Origin: Adiantum capillus-veneris
Taxonomy: Eukaryota; Streptophyta; Polypodiopsida; Polypodiales; Pteridaceae
Length of the DNA: 64,000 nt
Direction: 5' to 3'
Assembly (NCBI GenBank): GCA_014529385.2
Contig: CM043958.1
Location: 139,452,398-139,516,397, forward strand
Every line of letters starts with the position of its first letter. Positions within the stretch are counted from its first letter, which is position 1. Of the stretch, positions 11,718 to 22,090 are shown piece after piece. The translations under genes and the position numbers were made by a program. The notes below the pieces were generated by a model. The model ran no database searches, was not told where the DNA came from, and saw only the letters and a program-made list of their open reading frames with translations.

Positions 11718-12815
11718 TCAAATGTACAAATGTGAGGTCCCTGACCCTTTTTGAGAGGAGCAGAGTACCTTTGATAGGTCTCCAATCCTGAATAAGAAAA
11801 ACCAACGGACATTGCCTTAGCTACTACATAGCCACGGGCATGAACCGTTAGTGAAGGATTGGTCCTATCTCGCTATGGCGGAGCATGACCACCATAACCC
11901 TATCTAAAAACTATCTATAATCAATTATACCTAAAAGTATAAATCTTAGAGTGACCAACCTGTGGGCTTTTTTCTCCATGTTTCAGAAGCACAGCCGCCA
12001 AGGTTTGTCTCTTTTAAAATTTATGACTAATAAAAAAAAATTCTACCGTTGGAAAGTTACCCGACTCATCGGGTCCACCCGTCCATAGAATGATACCATC
12101 GGGGTATCATTTTCCCACTTTCCACACCACACTCGCCCTTCTTTTGTTATCTAATTACTACCACACTATTTAAACATAAATGTTCCTTTACTTTATTTAT
12201 GATACTGATTCGTTAAAACAGCCCTTTAAACAGTATTACAAACAATAGTCAAACAAGAAGTCGTCCAATTTTAAACCAACAACCCTTGGATTAGGTTCAC
12301 TCAAGAATCTCTACTGGCGCTATTATGTCCGATCGGTATATACATTATTTATAAAAACCCTTGTCCTCATGAGCGTCCCATACCGCTCGACAAGTACTCG
12401 TTGTGCTAATCTGGACGTACTCCCGCCACAGTAACAACGGTGCCAATCTGGGCGTCATCCTCATGCCACGGCAAAACAAAACTGCAGTATCCAGTTGGGC
12501 TAATCTGGGTATACTCCCACCACAGCATCAGCGGTGCCATCCTGGGCGTCATCTCACGCCTCGGCAACTGCCATATAATACCAACGCTAATAAGTAGAGA
12601 GACTTGAGAGAAACCCTACCGAAGGTTTTGAACAAACATTCTTTCCGATAGCAACCAGTTTAACCAGACAATCTTTTCTACTTGTCAAACATATGCCGAG
12701 TTTCTTGGGGTTAAGCCCCATGGTTTCGGTCCATTTTTTCTTTTCATAAGGTAAATAATATATTTCGATGGTCTCGCATATGCAATGATGCATAACTTGA
12801 AACTGCAATACTAAC

Positions 12816-12938
12816 CTGTACCATAGCTCCGATTGATCCGATTGGTGGAGACATAGCATGTTCCGCAGGAGTTCCCCCGTTACTTGTATTGGCTTCATGA
12901 TCATTAGCGCCTTGGGTTCGAGCACGCTTTGGAGCCAT
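12816..12938 (-). other. Putative LTR-encoded gag leader exon with splice donor
   Basis: Reading minus, ATG at 12938 opens a frame beginning MAPKRARTQGANDHEA. It stays open for exactly 41 codons to MVQ, where the DNA reads CAG|GTTAGT, a near-consensus 5' splice donor. A basic MAPKR start followed by low-complexity Asn/Gly/Pro resembles a gypsy Gag N-terminus. The TATA box lies upstream at 14306-14315, so the transcript would cross the repeat array and then this exon. The intron would run through the rest of the LTR and the primer site into the (deleted) internal gag. The same exon and donor occur in the other LTR (17582-17704). This is inference; the acceptor is not visible. Confidence 0.45.
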
Positions 12939-13395
12939 TTTTTTTGTACTACACTTATGTTATACACTTAGAGCTTTAAATTGGTCAATTTCCCTAGTAA
13001 TCTCTTTATTTCCAAAGAGAGTCTGTAATTTGAACCCTCGCCAACTCGGATTCACACTTAGTGTTGTTCTTCTATATCTAATTTCTATACATCATATATT
13101 TGTTAATCTTAATTAATCAAAAATTAAGTGTGTAAACTACGAGTGAAAGTTTAGGACTGCATTACTTTTATGCATGACATTTCTAATCCAATTCTATTTT
13201 CCATTTCTATACTTCAACTAAATCAATTTTTAGTATTATTAAAAATTCTACTTAATCTAATTGACAATAAAATTGTTGAATGAGAATTTCATCATGTATA
13301 ATAAGAATATGATGAGTTCTCTTATGTATTAACTTTCAATTAACTATGCATAAGTTAATAGTGAAGATGTACTAACTAGAGAGAGTAGGTATACT

Positions 13396-14160
13396 TAGAG
13401 AGATTAGAGTAAGAGAAAACATACACACACATCTTTTCTAAAGTTAATTGAATCTTACTAATCGAACACACACACATCCTTTTCTAAAGCTAATTGAATC
13501 TTACTAATCTATTAGAGAGATTAGAGTAAGAGAAAACATACACACACATAATTCCTAAAGTTAATTGAATCCTACTAATCTATTAAAGAGATTACAGTAA
13601 GAGATAGCACACACACTCACATATCTTTCTTAAAACTAATTGAATCTTACTAATCTATTAGAGAGATTACAGTAAGAGATAGCACACACACACACACATA
13701 TCCTTCTTTAAGCTAGTTGAATCTTACTAATCTATTAGAGAGATTAGAGTAAACGATAGCACACACACACACACATATCCTTCTTAAAGCTAATTTAATC
13801 TTACTAATCTATTAGAGAGATTAGAGTAAAAGATAGCACACACACACACACACACACATATCCTTCTTTAAGCTAATTGAATCTTACTAATCTATTAGAG
13901 AGATTAGAGTAAAAGGAGATAGCACACACACACATATCTTTCTTAAAGCTAATTGAATCTTATTAATCTATTAGAGAGATTAGAGTAAAAGATAGCACAC
14001 ACACACATATCCTTCTTAAAGCTAATTGAATCTTACTAATCTATTAGAGATAAGAGTAATAGATAGCACACACACACACATAGCTAATTGAATCTTACTA
14101 ATCTATTAGAGAGATTAGAGTAGAAGATAACACACATACATCATTCCTAAAGTTAATTGA
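13396..14160. repeat. Minisatellite in left LTR of B
   Basis: About ten units of roughly 70-85 bp. Each has TAATTGAATCTTACTAATC, a near-palindrome around ATTAGAGAGATTAG, and a variable (CA)n run. It lies between the TATA box and the leader exon, so it would be 5' UTR of the element transcript. Confidence 0.85.
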
Positions 14161-14305
14161 ATGCTTAATTAATACGCACCTTATTAGTCCACTAGAGTTT
14201 TTGCTCTCTTAGTGGTTTGTGGACGCCTTCTCTCTAAGAGAAGTGGCAGCACTTCGTGAGCGCTATAGAGACAATCTCTATGTCTAAAGTGTGAGCATGG
14301 ATGCT

Positions 14306-14315
14306 CTATTTATAG
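14306..14315 (-). promoter_or_regulatory. TATA box of element B, left LTR
   Basis: The minus strand reads GCTATAAATAGAGC, a textbook plant core promoter. It is conserved at 19106-19115 in the other LTR. Confidence 0.65.
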
Positions 14316-14938
14316 CAGAAAGAAAAACATCCAAAAAAAAATCTCAAAAAAATATTTTTTTTTAAAATAATTTTTTTCTTAAAAATCGTACCCGCATTTT
14401 TGGTACCCTTGTGGTACCCATCAGCTTGACCACTTTGTCATTATCATCAAAAGATAAGGCCACACAGCCCCCCCTCATTAAGATTAGTCAAAACTAGCCT
14501 CTCCTTTTCATGTGACAGTGTGTCCCACTTTGTCCCCTCTTATGTGAGTCCAGGTGAGTCCATGTGCCTTCATTTGTCATCCTTGTGTATTCTTTTGTCT
14601 TTATAATTATTTTATTTATTTCCTTAATGATAATTTACTTTACATTTTTAAGTTAAACTTTACAGTCTTATATTAACTTTACAACAGTAAAAGAAAATTC
14701 TACAATCAGTAAATAAGTCTTGCAATAAGTTAGTTAGTGATTCATATAGCTAAACATGTCAGAATTTTGTAGCATAAATTTTAAATTCTAGGTTTTCTCA
14801 ACCTACGATTCATAATTTGAACTTGAATATCTTAAATAATGAGTGATGGTTAAACAAAATTCAACTGCGTAATAGAACTTGTCTGAAATTTGAAAGTAGA
14901 GACCTTACAATCTCCCCAACTTAGAATTTGAGATGCCC

Positions 14939-16288
14939 TCATCTCAAGAACAATGAAGGGTAATCCTTAAGAAGGGATGTCTCATCTTCCCAAGTAGCAT
15001 CTTCTATAGGGAAATCCTTCCATAAGATAAGATGTTCTTTGATGGATCTATTCCTAAGCTTTCTCTCCCGAGTTTCTAGGATAGTATCAGGTTGGAGTTG
15101 TAGAACATCTTGAGCAGGTAAAATGATTTGCTCATCATCAAGGACATGGTCAGGGTTATATACATAAGGTTTTAAATCCACTTGAATCCACTTGGTAGGT
15201 TCTCTATTGCAGTAGGCTCTGAGGATGTCTTCAATTACTTGATTAACTCTTTCAGTTTGGCAATAAGTTTGAGGATGATAAGCAGTACTAAAACATAACT
15301 AGGTTCCAATAGCTTGAAACAATGATACCCAAAACTTTGAAGTAAACTTGGCATCACGATCGCTGACAATCCTCTTGGGTAAACCATGAATTCTGAAAAC
15401 CTCCTTCACAAACAGACGAGCAATATCTGAAGCTGTAAAGGTTTTCTTGACTGGGATTAAGTGAGCCACTTTAGTAAGCAAGTCGACTATGACCATGATT
15501 GAATCATAGCTAGCTTGAAGAGAAGGAAACCCGGTGATAAAGTCCATGCTAATACATTCCCATTTCATTTGGGGAATATCTAAAGGATGTAATTTACCTG
15601 GCATCTTTAGTCTCTCTGCATTAATCCTTTGACAAGACAAACACTGCTTGACATAGCGAAGGACATCACCCTTCATACCTTGCCAATAGTAGCTTCTGTG
15701 AATTGCATTAATGGTTTTGGCATAACCTGGATGTCCTGAAGTTGGACCATCATGTGCTTCATATAGGATAGCATTCCTTAGGGTAGAGTCCTTAGGTATG
15801 CATAGTCGATTCCTATAGTAAATTTTTCCATCTTCTAAGGAGTAATGTAGAGGTTTAGGCTGATTTGATGACACCCTCTCTTCACGTAGTATACTAGCAA
15901 GCATCTGGTAATCTGCATCTCTGACAGCAGCATCCGAGACCTTGTCTAAAATAGGGTTGTTAGCCATGAAATATGCCCCCAGAAAAGCTTTACGGCTTAG
16001 GGCATCTGCCACAACATTATCCTTACCTGGTCTAAATTTAATATCAAAATCATATTCGTGCATGAGCTGTATCCATCTCCTCTGTCTCATGTTAAGGTTA
16101 GGTTGGGTAAAAATCCACTTAAGGCTCTTGTGATCTGTTACCAATTGGAATTTGCATCCCAATAGATAATGTCTCCATAGCTTGAGAGCGTGAATAACTA
16201 CTAGCAATTCTAAATCATGTGTAGCATAATTCACTTCATGAATCCTAAGCTTCCGAGAAGTATAAGCTGATAATTTGGTGATTGGCAT
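14939..16288 (-). pseudogene. pol remnant of element B: RNase H, partial integrase, chromodomain
   Basis: One minus-strand frame with a single in-frame TAG at about 15299. It opens within RNase H (YTSRKL, THDLELLVVIHALKLWRHYL, TDHKSLKW, ADALSRKAF). The integrase zinc module follows (HDGPTSGHPG ... CLSCQR), then the core with Asp in SMDFITGFP, Asp in IVSDRDAKFTS and Glu in HPQTYCQTERVN. After NREPTKWIQ an in-frame deletion jumps to a chromodomain-like segment with LILWKDFPIEDATWEDE. RT, protease and gag are absent. The copy cannot replicate alone, but its LTRs and chromodomain show a chromovirus. Confidence 0.85.
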
Positions 16289-16483
16289 GCATTTTCAAAC
16301 ATGATGGTGAACACCTGGAATTTCTGGTAGGCTGAATGAAAATTTTCCTGTACCAGGAAAGTTCAGTCTTCAATACCATATAAAAACTCAAAACAATTTT
16401 TCTAGGTTCTTTTATTATTTCAAACATTCGCATCCTTCAATATCCAAACATCAATCTAAAAATCTCCCCAAGCTTTAACCTAG

Positions 16484-16495
16484 GCTCTGATACCA
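16484..16495 (-). other. Primer binding site of element B
   Basis: The plus strand reads GCTCTGATACCA, the reverse complement of TGGTATCAGAGC. It is one base from the right LTR at 16497, which fixes the minus orientation of B. Confidence 0.9.
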
Positions 16496-17581
16496 GTGTG
16501 AGGTCCCTGCCCCTTTTTGAGAGGAGCGGAGTACCTTTGATAGGTCTCCAATCCTGAAAAAGAAAAACCAACGAACATTGCCTTAGCTACTACGTAGCCA
16601 CGGGCATGAACCGTTAGTGAAGGATTGGTCCTATCTCGCTATGGCGGAGCGTGAACACCATAACCCTATCTAAAAACTATCTATAATCAATTATATCTAA
16701 AAGTATAAATCTTAGAGTGACCAACCTGTGGGCTTTTTTCCCCATGTTTCAGAAGCACAGCCGCCAAGGTTTGTCTCTTTTAAGATTTATGACTAATAAA
16801 AAAAAATTCTAGCGTTGGAAAGTTATCCGACTCATCGGGTCCATCCGTCTATAGAATGATATCATCAGGGTATCATTCTCCCACTTTCCACACCACACTC
16901 ACCCTTCTTTTGTTATCTAATTACTACCACACTGTTTAAACATACATGTTCCTTTACTTTATTTATGATACTGGTTCGTTAAAACAGCCCTTCAAACAGT
17001 ATTACAAACAATAGACAAACAAGAAGTCGTCCAATTTTAAACCAACAACCCTTGGATTAGGTTCACTCAAGAATCTCTACTGGCGCTATTATGTCCGATC
17101 GGTATATACATTATTTATAAAAACCCTTGTCCTCATGAGCGTCCCATACCGCTCGACAAGTACTCGTTGTGCTAATCTGGACATACTTCTGCCACAGCAA
17201 CAACGGTGCCAATCTAGGCGTTATCCTCACGCCACAGCAAAACAAAACTGCAGTATCCAGTTGGGCTAATCTGGGTGTACTCCCACCACAGCATCAGCGG
17301 TGCCATCTTGGGCGTCATCTCACGCCTCAGCAACTGCCACATAATACCACCGCTAATAAGTAGAGAGACTTGAGAGAAACCCTACCGAAGGTTTTGGACA
17401 AACATTCTTTCCTATAGCAACCAGTTTAACCAGACAATCTTTCCTACTTGTCAAACATATGCCGAGTTTCTTAGGGTTAAGCCCCGTGGTTTCGGTCCAT
17501 TTTTTCTTTTCATAAGGTAAATAATATATTTCTATGGTTTCGCATATGCAATGATGCATAACTTGAAACTGCAATACTAAC

Positions 17582-17704
17582 CTGTACCATAGCTCCGATT
17601 GATCCGATTGGTGGAGACATAGCATGTTCCGCAGGAGTTCCCCCGTTACTTGTACCGGCTTCATGATCATTAGCGCCTTGGGTTCGAGCACGCTTTGGAG
17701 CCAT
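17582..17704 (-). other. Second copy of putative LTR gag leader exon
   Basis: ATG at 17704 opens the same 41-codon frame (MAPKRARTQGANDHEAGTSN at its start, with Asn replaced by Gly at residue 17) and ends at the same CAG|GTTAGT donor. Conservation of frame and donor between the LTRs is expected from LTR copying, so it is weak independent evidence. Confidence 0.4.
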
Positions 17705-18162
17705 TTTTTTTGTACTACACTTACGTTATACACTTAGAACTTTAAATTGGTCAATTTCCCTAGTAATCTCCTTGTTTCCAAAGAGAGTCTGTAATTTGAA
17801 CCCTAGCCAACTCGGATTCACACTTAGTGTTGTTATTCTATATTTAATTTCTATACATCAAATATTTGTTAATCTTAATAAATCAAAAATTAAGCGTGTA
17901 AACTACGAGTGAAAGTTTAGGACTGCATTACTTTTATGCATGACATTTCTAATCCAATTCTATTTTCCATTTCTATACTTCAACTAAATCAATTTTTAGT
18001 ATTATTACAAATTCTACTTAATCTAATTGACAATAAAATTGTTGAATGAGAATTTCATCATGTATAATAAGAATATGATGAGTTCTCTTATGTATTAACT
18101 TTCAATTAACTATGCATAAGTTAATAGTGAAGATGTACTAACTAGAGAGAGTAGGTATACTT

Positions 18163-18773
18163 AGAGAGATTAGAGTAAGAGAAAACATACACACACATCT
18201 TTTCTAAAGTTAATTGAATCTTACTAATCCATTAGAAGATTAGAGTAAAAGAGAACACACACACATCCTTTTCTAAAGCTAATTGAATCTTACTAATCTA
18301 TTAGAGAGATTAGAGTAAGAAAAAACATACACACACATAATTCTTAAAGTTAATTGAATCCTACTAATCTTTTAAAGAGATTACAGTAAGAGATAGCACA
18401 CACACACACATACCTTCTTAAAACTAATTGAATCTTACTAATCTATTAGAGAGATCACAGTAAAAGATAGCACACACATACACATATCCTTCTTTAAGCT
18501 AATTGAATCTTACTAATCTATTAAAGAGATTAGAGTAAAAGATAGCACACACACACACACATATCCTTCTTAAAGCTAATTGAATCTTACTAATCTATTA
18601 GAGAGATTAGAGTAAAAGATAGCACAAACACACACACATATCCTTCTTAAAGCTAATTGAATCTTACTAATCTATTAGAGAGATTAGAGTAAAAGATAGC
18701 ACACACACACACACATCCTTAAAGCTAATTGAATCTTACTAATCTATTAGAGAGATTAGAGTAAAAGATAGCG

Positions 18774-18812
<39 letters not shown>

Positions 18813-18960
18813 CCTTCTTAAAGCTAATTGAATCTTACTAATCTATTAGAGATTAGAGTAATAGATAGCACACACACACATAGCTAATTGAATCTTACTA
18901 ATCTATTAGAGAGATTAGAGGAGGAGATAGCACACATACATCATTCCTAAAGTTAATTGA
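18163..18960. repeat. Minisatellite in right LTR of B
   Basis: The same units as 13396-14160, with different copy number and CA run lengths. One unit has TGCGCGCACACACACACA (from about 18774), an alternating purine-pyrimidine tract of the kind that can adopt Z-DNA. Confidence 0.85.
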
Positions 18961-19105
18961 ATGCTTAATTAATACGCACCTTATTAGTCCACTAGAGTTT
19001 TTGCTCTCTTAGTGGTTTGTGGACGCCTTCTCTCTAAAAGAAGTGGTAGCACTTCGTGAGCTCTATAGAGGCAATCTCAATGTCTAAAGTGTGAGCATAG
19101 ATGCT

Positions 19106-19115
19106 CTATTTATAG
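19106..19115 (-). promoter_or_regulatory. TATA box of element B, right LTR
   Basis: CTATAAATAG on the minus strand. This LTR is the 5' LTR in element orientation and would drive transcription of B. Confidence 0.65.
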
Positions 19116-19485
19116 CAGAAAGGAAAACGTCCAAAAAAAAAGTAGTAAAAAAATAAATTTTTATTTTTATTTTTTTTTCTCAAAAATCATACGTGTGTTT
19201 TTGGTACCCTTGTGGTACCCACCAGCTTGACCACTTTGTCATTATCATCAAAAGATAAGGCCACATAGCCCCCCCTCATTAAGATTAATCAAAACTAGCC
19301 TCTCCTTTTCATGTGACAGTGTGTCTCACTTTGTCCCCTCCTATGTGAGTCCAGGTGAGTCCATGTGCCTTCATTTGTCATCCCTGTGTATTCTTTTGTC
19401 TTTATAATTATTTTATTTATTTCCTTAATGATAATTTACTTTATATTTTTAAGTTAAACTTTACAGTCTTAATAGTCTTAAACTT

Positions 19486-19846
19486 TACCCGGCTTGTCAT
19501 AATAGTCAATATCTAATTCTCCTAAATTATTTTCTCATGTTAAACTGATCATTTAATATGGGGAAGTGCCAAGGGAGAAAAAGTTAGAATATTGGTTAAG
19601 CTAGCAGACCGGCCACAGTAGGGATCCAAAGGGGGGGCCATCTGTAAAAGAGCCATGTGCAACAATGGGCTTAAAAGACCCTAAGGTTCAACCCATTAAG
19701 ACTTCCAAAATGCTAAGGTTCCAAAATTGAAAGGTTGTGTCCAAAGGTCAAACATTGGGGGAATTGGATGCTTTGTGTGTGTCCCAAAAGTCTTTGGCAA
19801 TCCCTACATAGGAGGGGGCGACCCTTGCAAGTAGGGGATGAGAGAG

Positions 19847-19888
<42 letters not shown>

Positions 19889-21079
19889 GCTCCCTTTACA
19901 CAAAGGGAATGAGGGACACATGTCAGCTCCCTAGCCCAAATGCCCACAAGGTGTACCCAATTCCTATTGGATGGCCTTGGAGGTGGACCAATGAGAATTA
20001 GGCTAGAGTAAATCTATTTTAGTTAATTTAAAAACACTTAATAAAAGAACCAATAAGAATTAAGCTCTCTAGAAGACTATTGGACAGTCTCCCAAGGGGA
20101 CTAATGAGCATTCAGCAGCCCAATGGCTTGCCTGATTCCTATTGGCCATGAGGCAAAGGGGTCCAATGAGAGTTTAGTTGAATTAAATAATTACCTAAAG
20201 CTCTCACAAAAGGGGAAAGGGGGACACATGTCAGAAGGCTATCACTTACGTTGCTTAATTACCATTGGCTAATCCTGGGGAGGTCTAATAGGATGCTAGC
20301 AAGAGCAAATAGCAAGAGGGGTCGACCAAGAGAGAGGGGGGGCTGATTTTTCAAAGGCATTATCACCTACACACTCACACTAGCTCATGTGTGAAGTAAA
20401 GAAGACTCTCTCTCCTTCTCAAGCTTTAATGGAAAGCTTATCACCTACTCCAAGCTTGTGAGAAGGGAGGCCTACACCAACAACTCTTGGCTTTGTGATG
20501 CAAATCCAACCAAGAGCCAAGCTTCAATGCATGCTCATCTCCTCTACCATGCTAATTATTAAGATAAGCTATGCTAATATCAGTGATTATGTGAGGATAT
20601 GTACATCTTTCTCACAAGAATACTCCTTCCTCTCAATGTACTCTCATACCCCGCTAGCTCTCACCATCTTCGAAGGTGTGTGAGGTCTTGGGTCTAAGAC
20701 CGTGAGGGAATTGATGTTGTGTTTGATAAGTGTTTTACGTAGTGGATGAATTTTCCATCTTCATTGCACTAGCTAGTATTGAAGGAACACAAGAAATTGT
20801 ACTGTAAAAATGTCTCTCTTTATGGGAGAAACCATGATACAAAGCCTTTTGGAGGGGGGACCGGCTCCATGAAAATCCGGTCCTCAAATGTTGTCAATTG
20901 CTTAATTTCTCTCTCTTTTGAAGTATTGTTCATGCTATCTAACTAGGTGTTATGATTTTTGTAGCTCTCTCCACCCAAGCACTCTTGTTAATCTCATTAG
21001 GAATCTCTTCTAATGAAATGCTCACTATGTTCATGCTATTTTCCGCTACACACAAGTTACTAGGTCCTTAAATGTTACA
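19486..21079 (+). repeat. 3' LTR of element A, 5' truncated
   Basis: It matches 4995-6367 from ACCCGGCTTGTC to AAATGTTACA. Relative to the 5' LTR it lacks the first ~66 bp. It carries about 230 extra bases at 20745-20975 and a longer CA run at 19850-19887. Confidence 0.87.
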
Positions 21080-21964
21080 CGGCTAGGGCATGGAAACACT
21101 CACACGATTAGTGAGCTAATCATGGCAACATGAATGGTTAACTCTACGAGGTGAGCTTCTCGGCCTACGGAGGAGCTAAGACACAATGATGGACAATCTC
21201 CACATCCACTTCCCTTCACCTCCAATCAACCCAATTACACACACTAACGATTGCAAGACGCACACAACACTAATCCTATCATACAACACACTAATCACAA
21301 GCACACACACATAGATCTATTGAGCACCACACTCCAATCAAACCTACATGCACACACAAGCAAGAGAAGGCAATCACACAAGATTAGAGAGGGATTAACT
21401 GCTAATTAGTTAAGATCTAGCTAATCTAAGCATCATAGGCAATCACAAGAAGCATGAGAGAGGCATAGTGAAAGAGAATTAAGTATTGATTAGTGTTAAT
21501 CAAGTCACATGAGCAAGGAGAAGCTCAAGGACTCCATAGCCACACATCTCAAGAGCTCTCACCAAAGAGTGCTCTCAACAAATGAGCTTGAGAACCCTAA
21601 TTTCTTTTACACATTGCCTTATATACCTAGGGTAAAAATATACAATTTCCGGGTGCCCAGGGTCTTTAGGGATCCACCACTTACTGAATCTCCAACATAG
21701 GCACACTAACTGACATGTTCTCTAAAGCTTGGAACTCCCATTGAGCCCATAACACATTAACAATATTACAATGGCTTGAAATAAATCGGGAATTTACAAT
21801 ACATGACCATTTTGGAAAAGTGTGTAACTGCAATGTTCACTGCTTCTTTGTATTCATCCTTGATGTGCATCTGTACGTCTTCGATCTTTAGTAGCTTCTG
21901 TTAATAACTGACATTGACTCAGTTAATAGAAAAGCATTGACATGGTTCTAAAACATTCCACCGA
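21080..21964. other. Spacer between elements A and C
   Basis: No gene or domain was recognised. It is AT- and CA-rich with short repeats such as CACACACAA. It separates A's 3' LTR from the 5'-truncated start of element C. Confidence 0.4.
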
Positions 21965-22090
21965 GGTCAATCATGGACTTAAATACATTAGCTCAAGGAT
22001 TTGTAAATGCATGTTCCAAAACGCGGATCAAATATAATCTGCAGCTTCAAATAAAAACAAGGTGAGTCTGATAGGGGTTGTGCAACTAGA

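Larger units (their letters stand above)
11731..14909 (-). repeat. Left LTR of element B (3' LTR in element orientation)
   Basis: About 3.18 kb, complete at both ends. It contains a possible gag leader exon (12816-12938), a tandem array of partly palindromic units with CA runs (13396-14160) and a TATA box (14306-14315). It matches 16497-19471 closely outside the array. Confidence 0.85.
11731..19471 (-). mobile_element. Element B: minus-strand Ty3/gypsy chromovirus with very long LTRs, internally deleted
   Basis: Left LTR 11731-14909 and right LTR 16497-19471 flank only about 1.6 kb of internal sequence. The polypurine tract (minus) adjoins 14910 and the primer site is at 16484-16495. Termini are TGTGAGGTC on the left and GAGACCTTACA at 14909, an inverted TGTrAGGTC. 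Gag, protease and RT are deleted; only RNase H, part of integrase and the chromodomain remain. It lies inside element A. The right LTR has lost its last ~239 bp in the deletion that joined it to A's 3' LTR. Confidence 0.87.
16497..19471 (-). repeat. Right LTR of element B, truncated
   Basis: It matches the left LTR from TGTGAGGTCC to CAGTCTTA. The last ~239 bp corresponding to 14671-14909 are missing. A 14-15 base filler, ATAGTCTTAAACTT, follows before sequence of A's 3' LTR begins. Confidence 0.85.
4929..21079 (+). mobile_element. Element A: Ty3/gypsy chromovirus-like LTR retrotransposon, nested host of element B
   Basis: Two near-identical LTRs (4929-6367 and 19486-21079) flank a plus-strand gag-PR-RT-RH-IN-chromodomain region (6777-11717). 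A primer site lies directly after the 5' LTR. Element B was inserted just after the pol stop. A later deletion removed B's right end, A's polypurine tract and the first ~66 bp of A's 3' LTR. Flanks (CCAAA on the left, CGGCT on the right) show no target duplication. Coding is broken by several frameshifts and a stop in integrase, so the copy is not autonomous. LTR similarity suggests a fairly recent insertion. Confidence 0.85.

Noticed and set aside
12403-12597. Plus-strand ORF conserved at 17169-17363
   Set aside because: Conservation is explained by the two LTR copies of B; opposite to the element orientation and no domain.
13396-14160. Regular repeats resembling a CRISPR array
   Set aside because: The whole unit repeats, including the supposed spacers, and the array is present in both LTRs of a retrotransposon.
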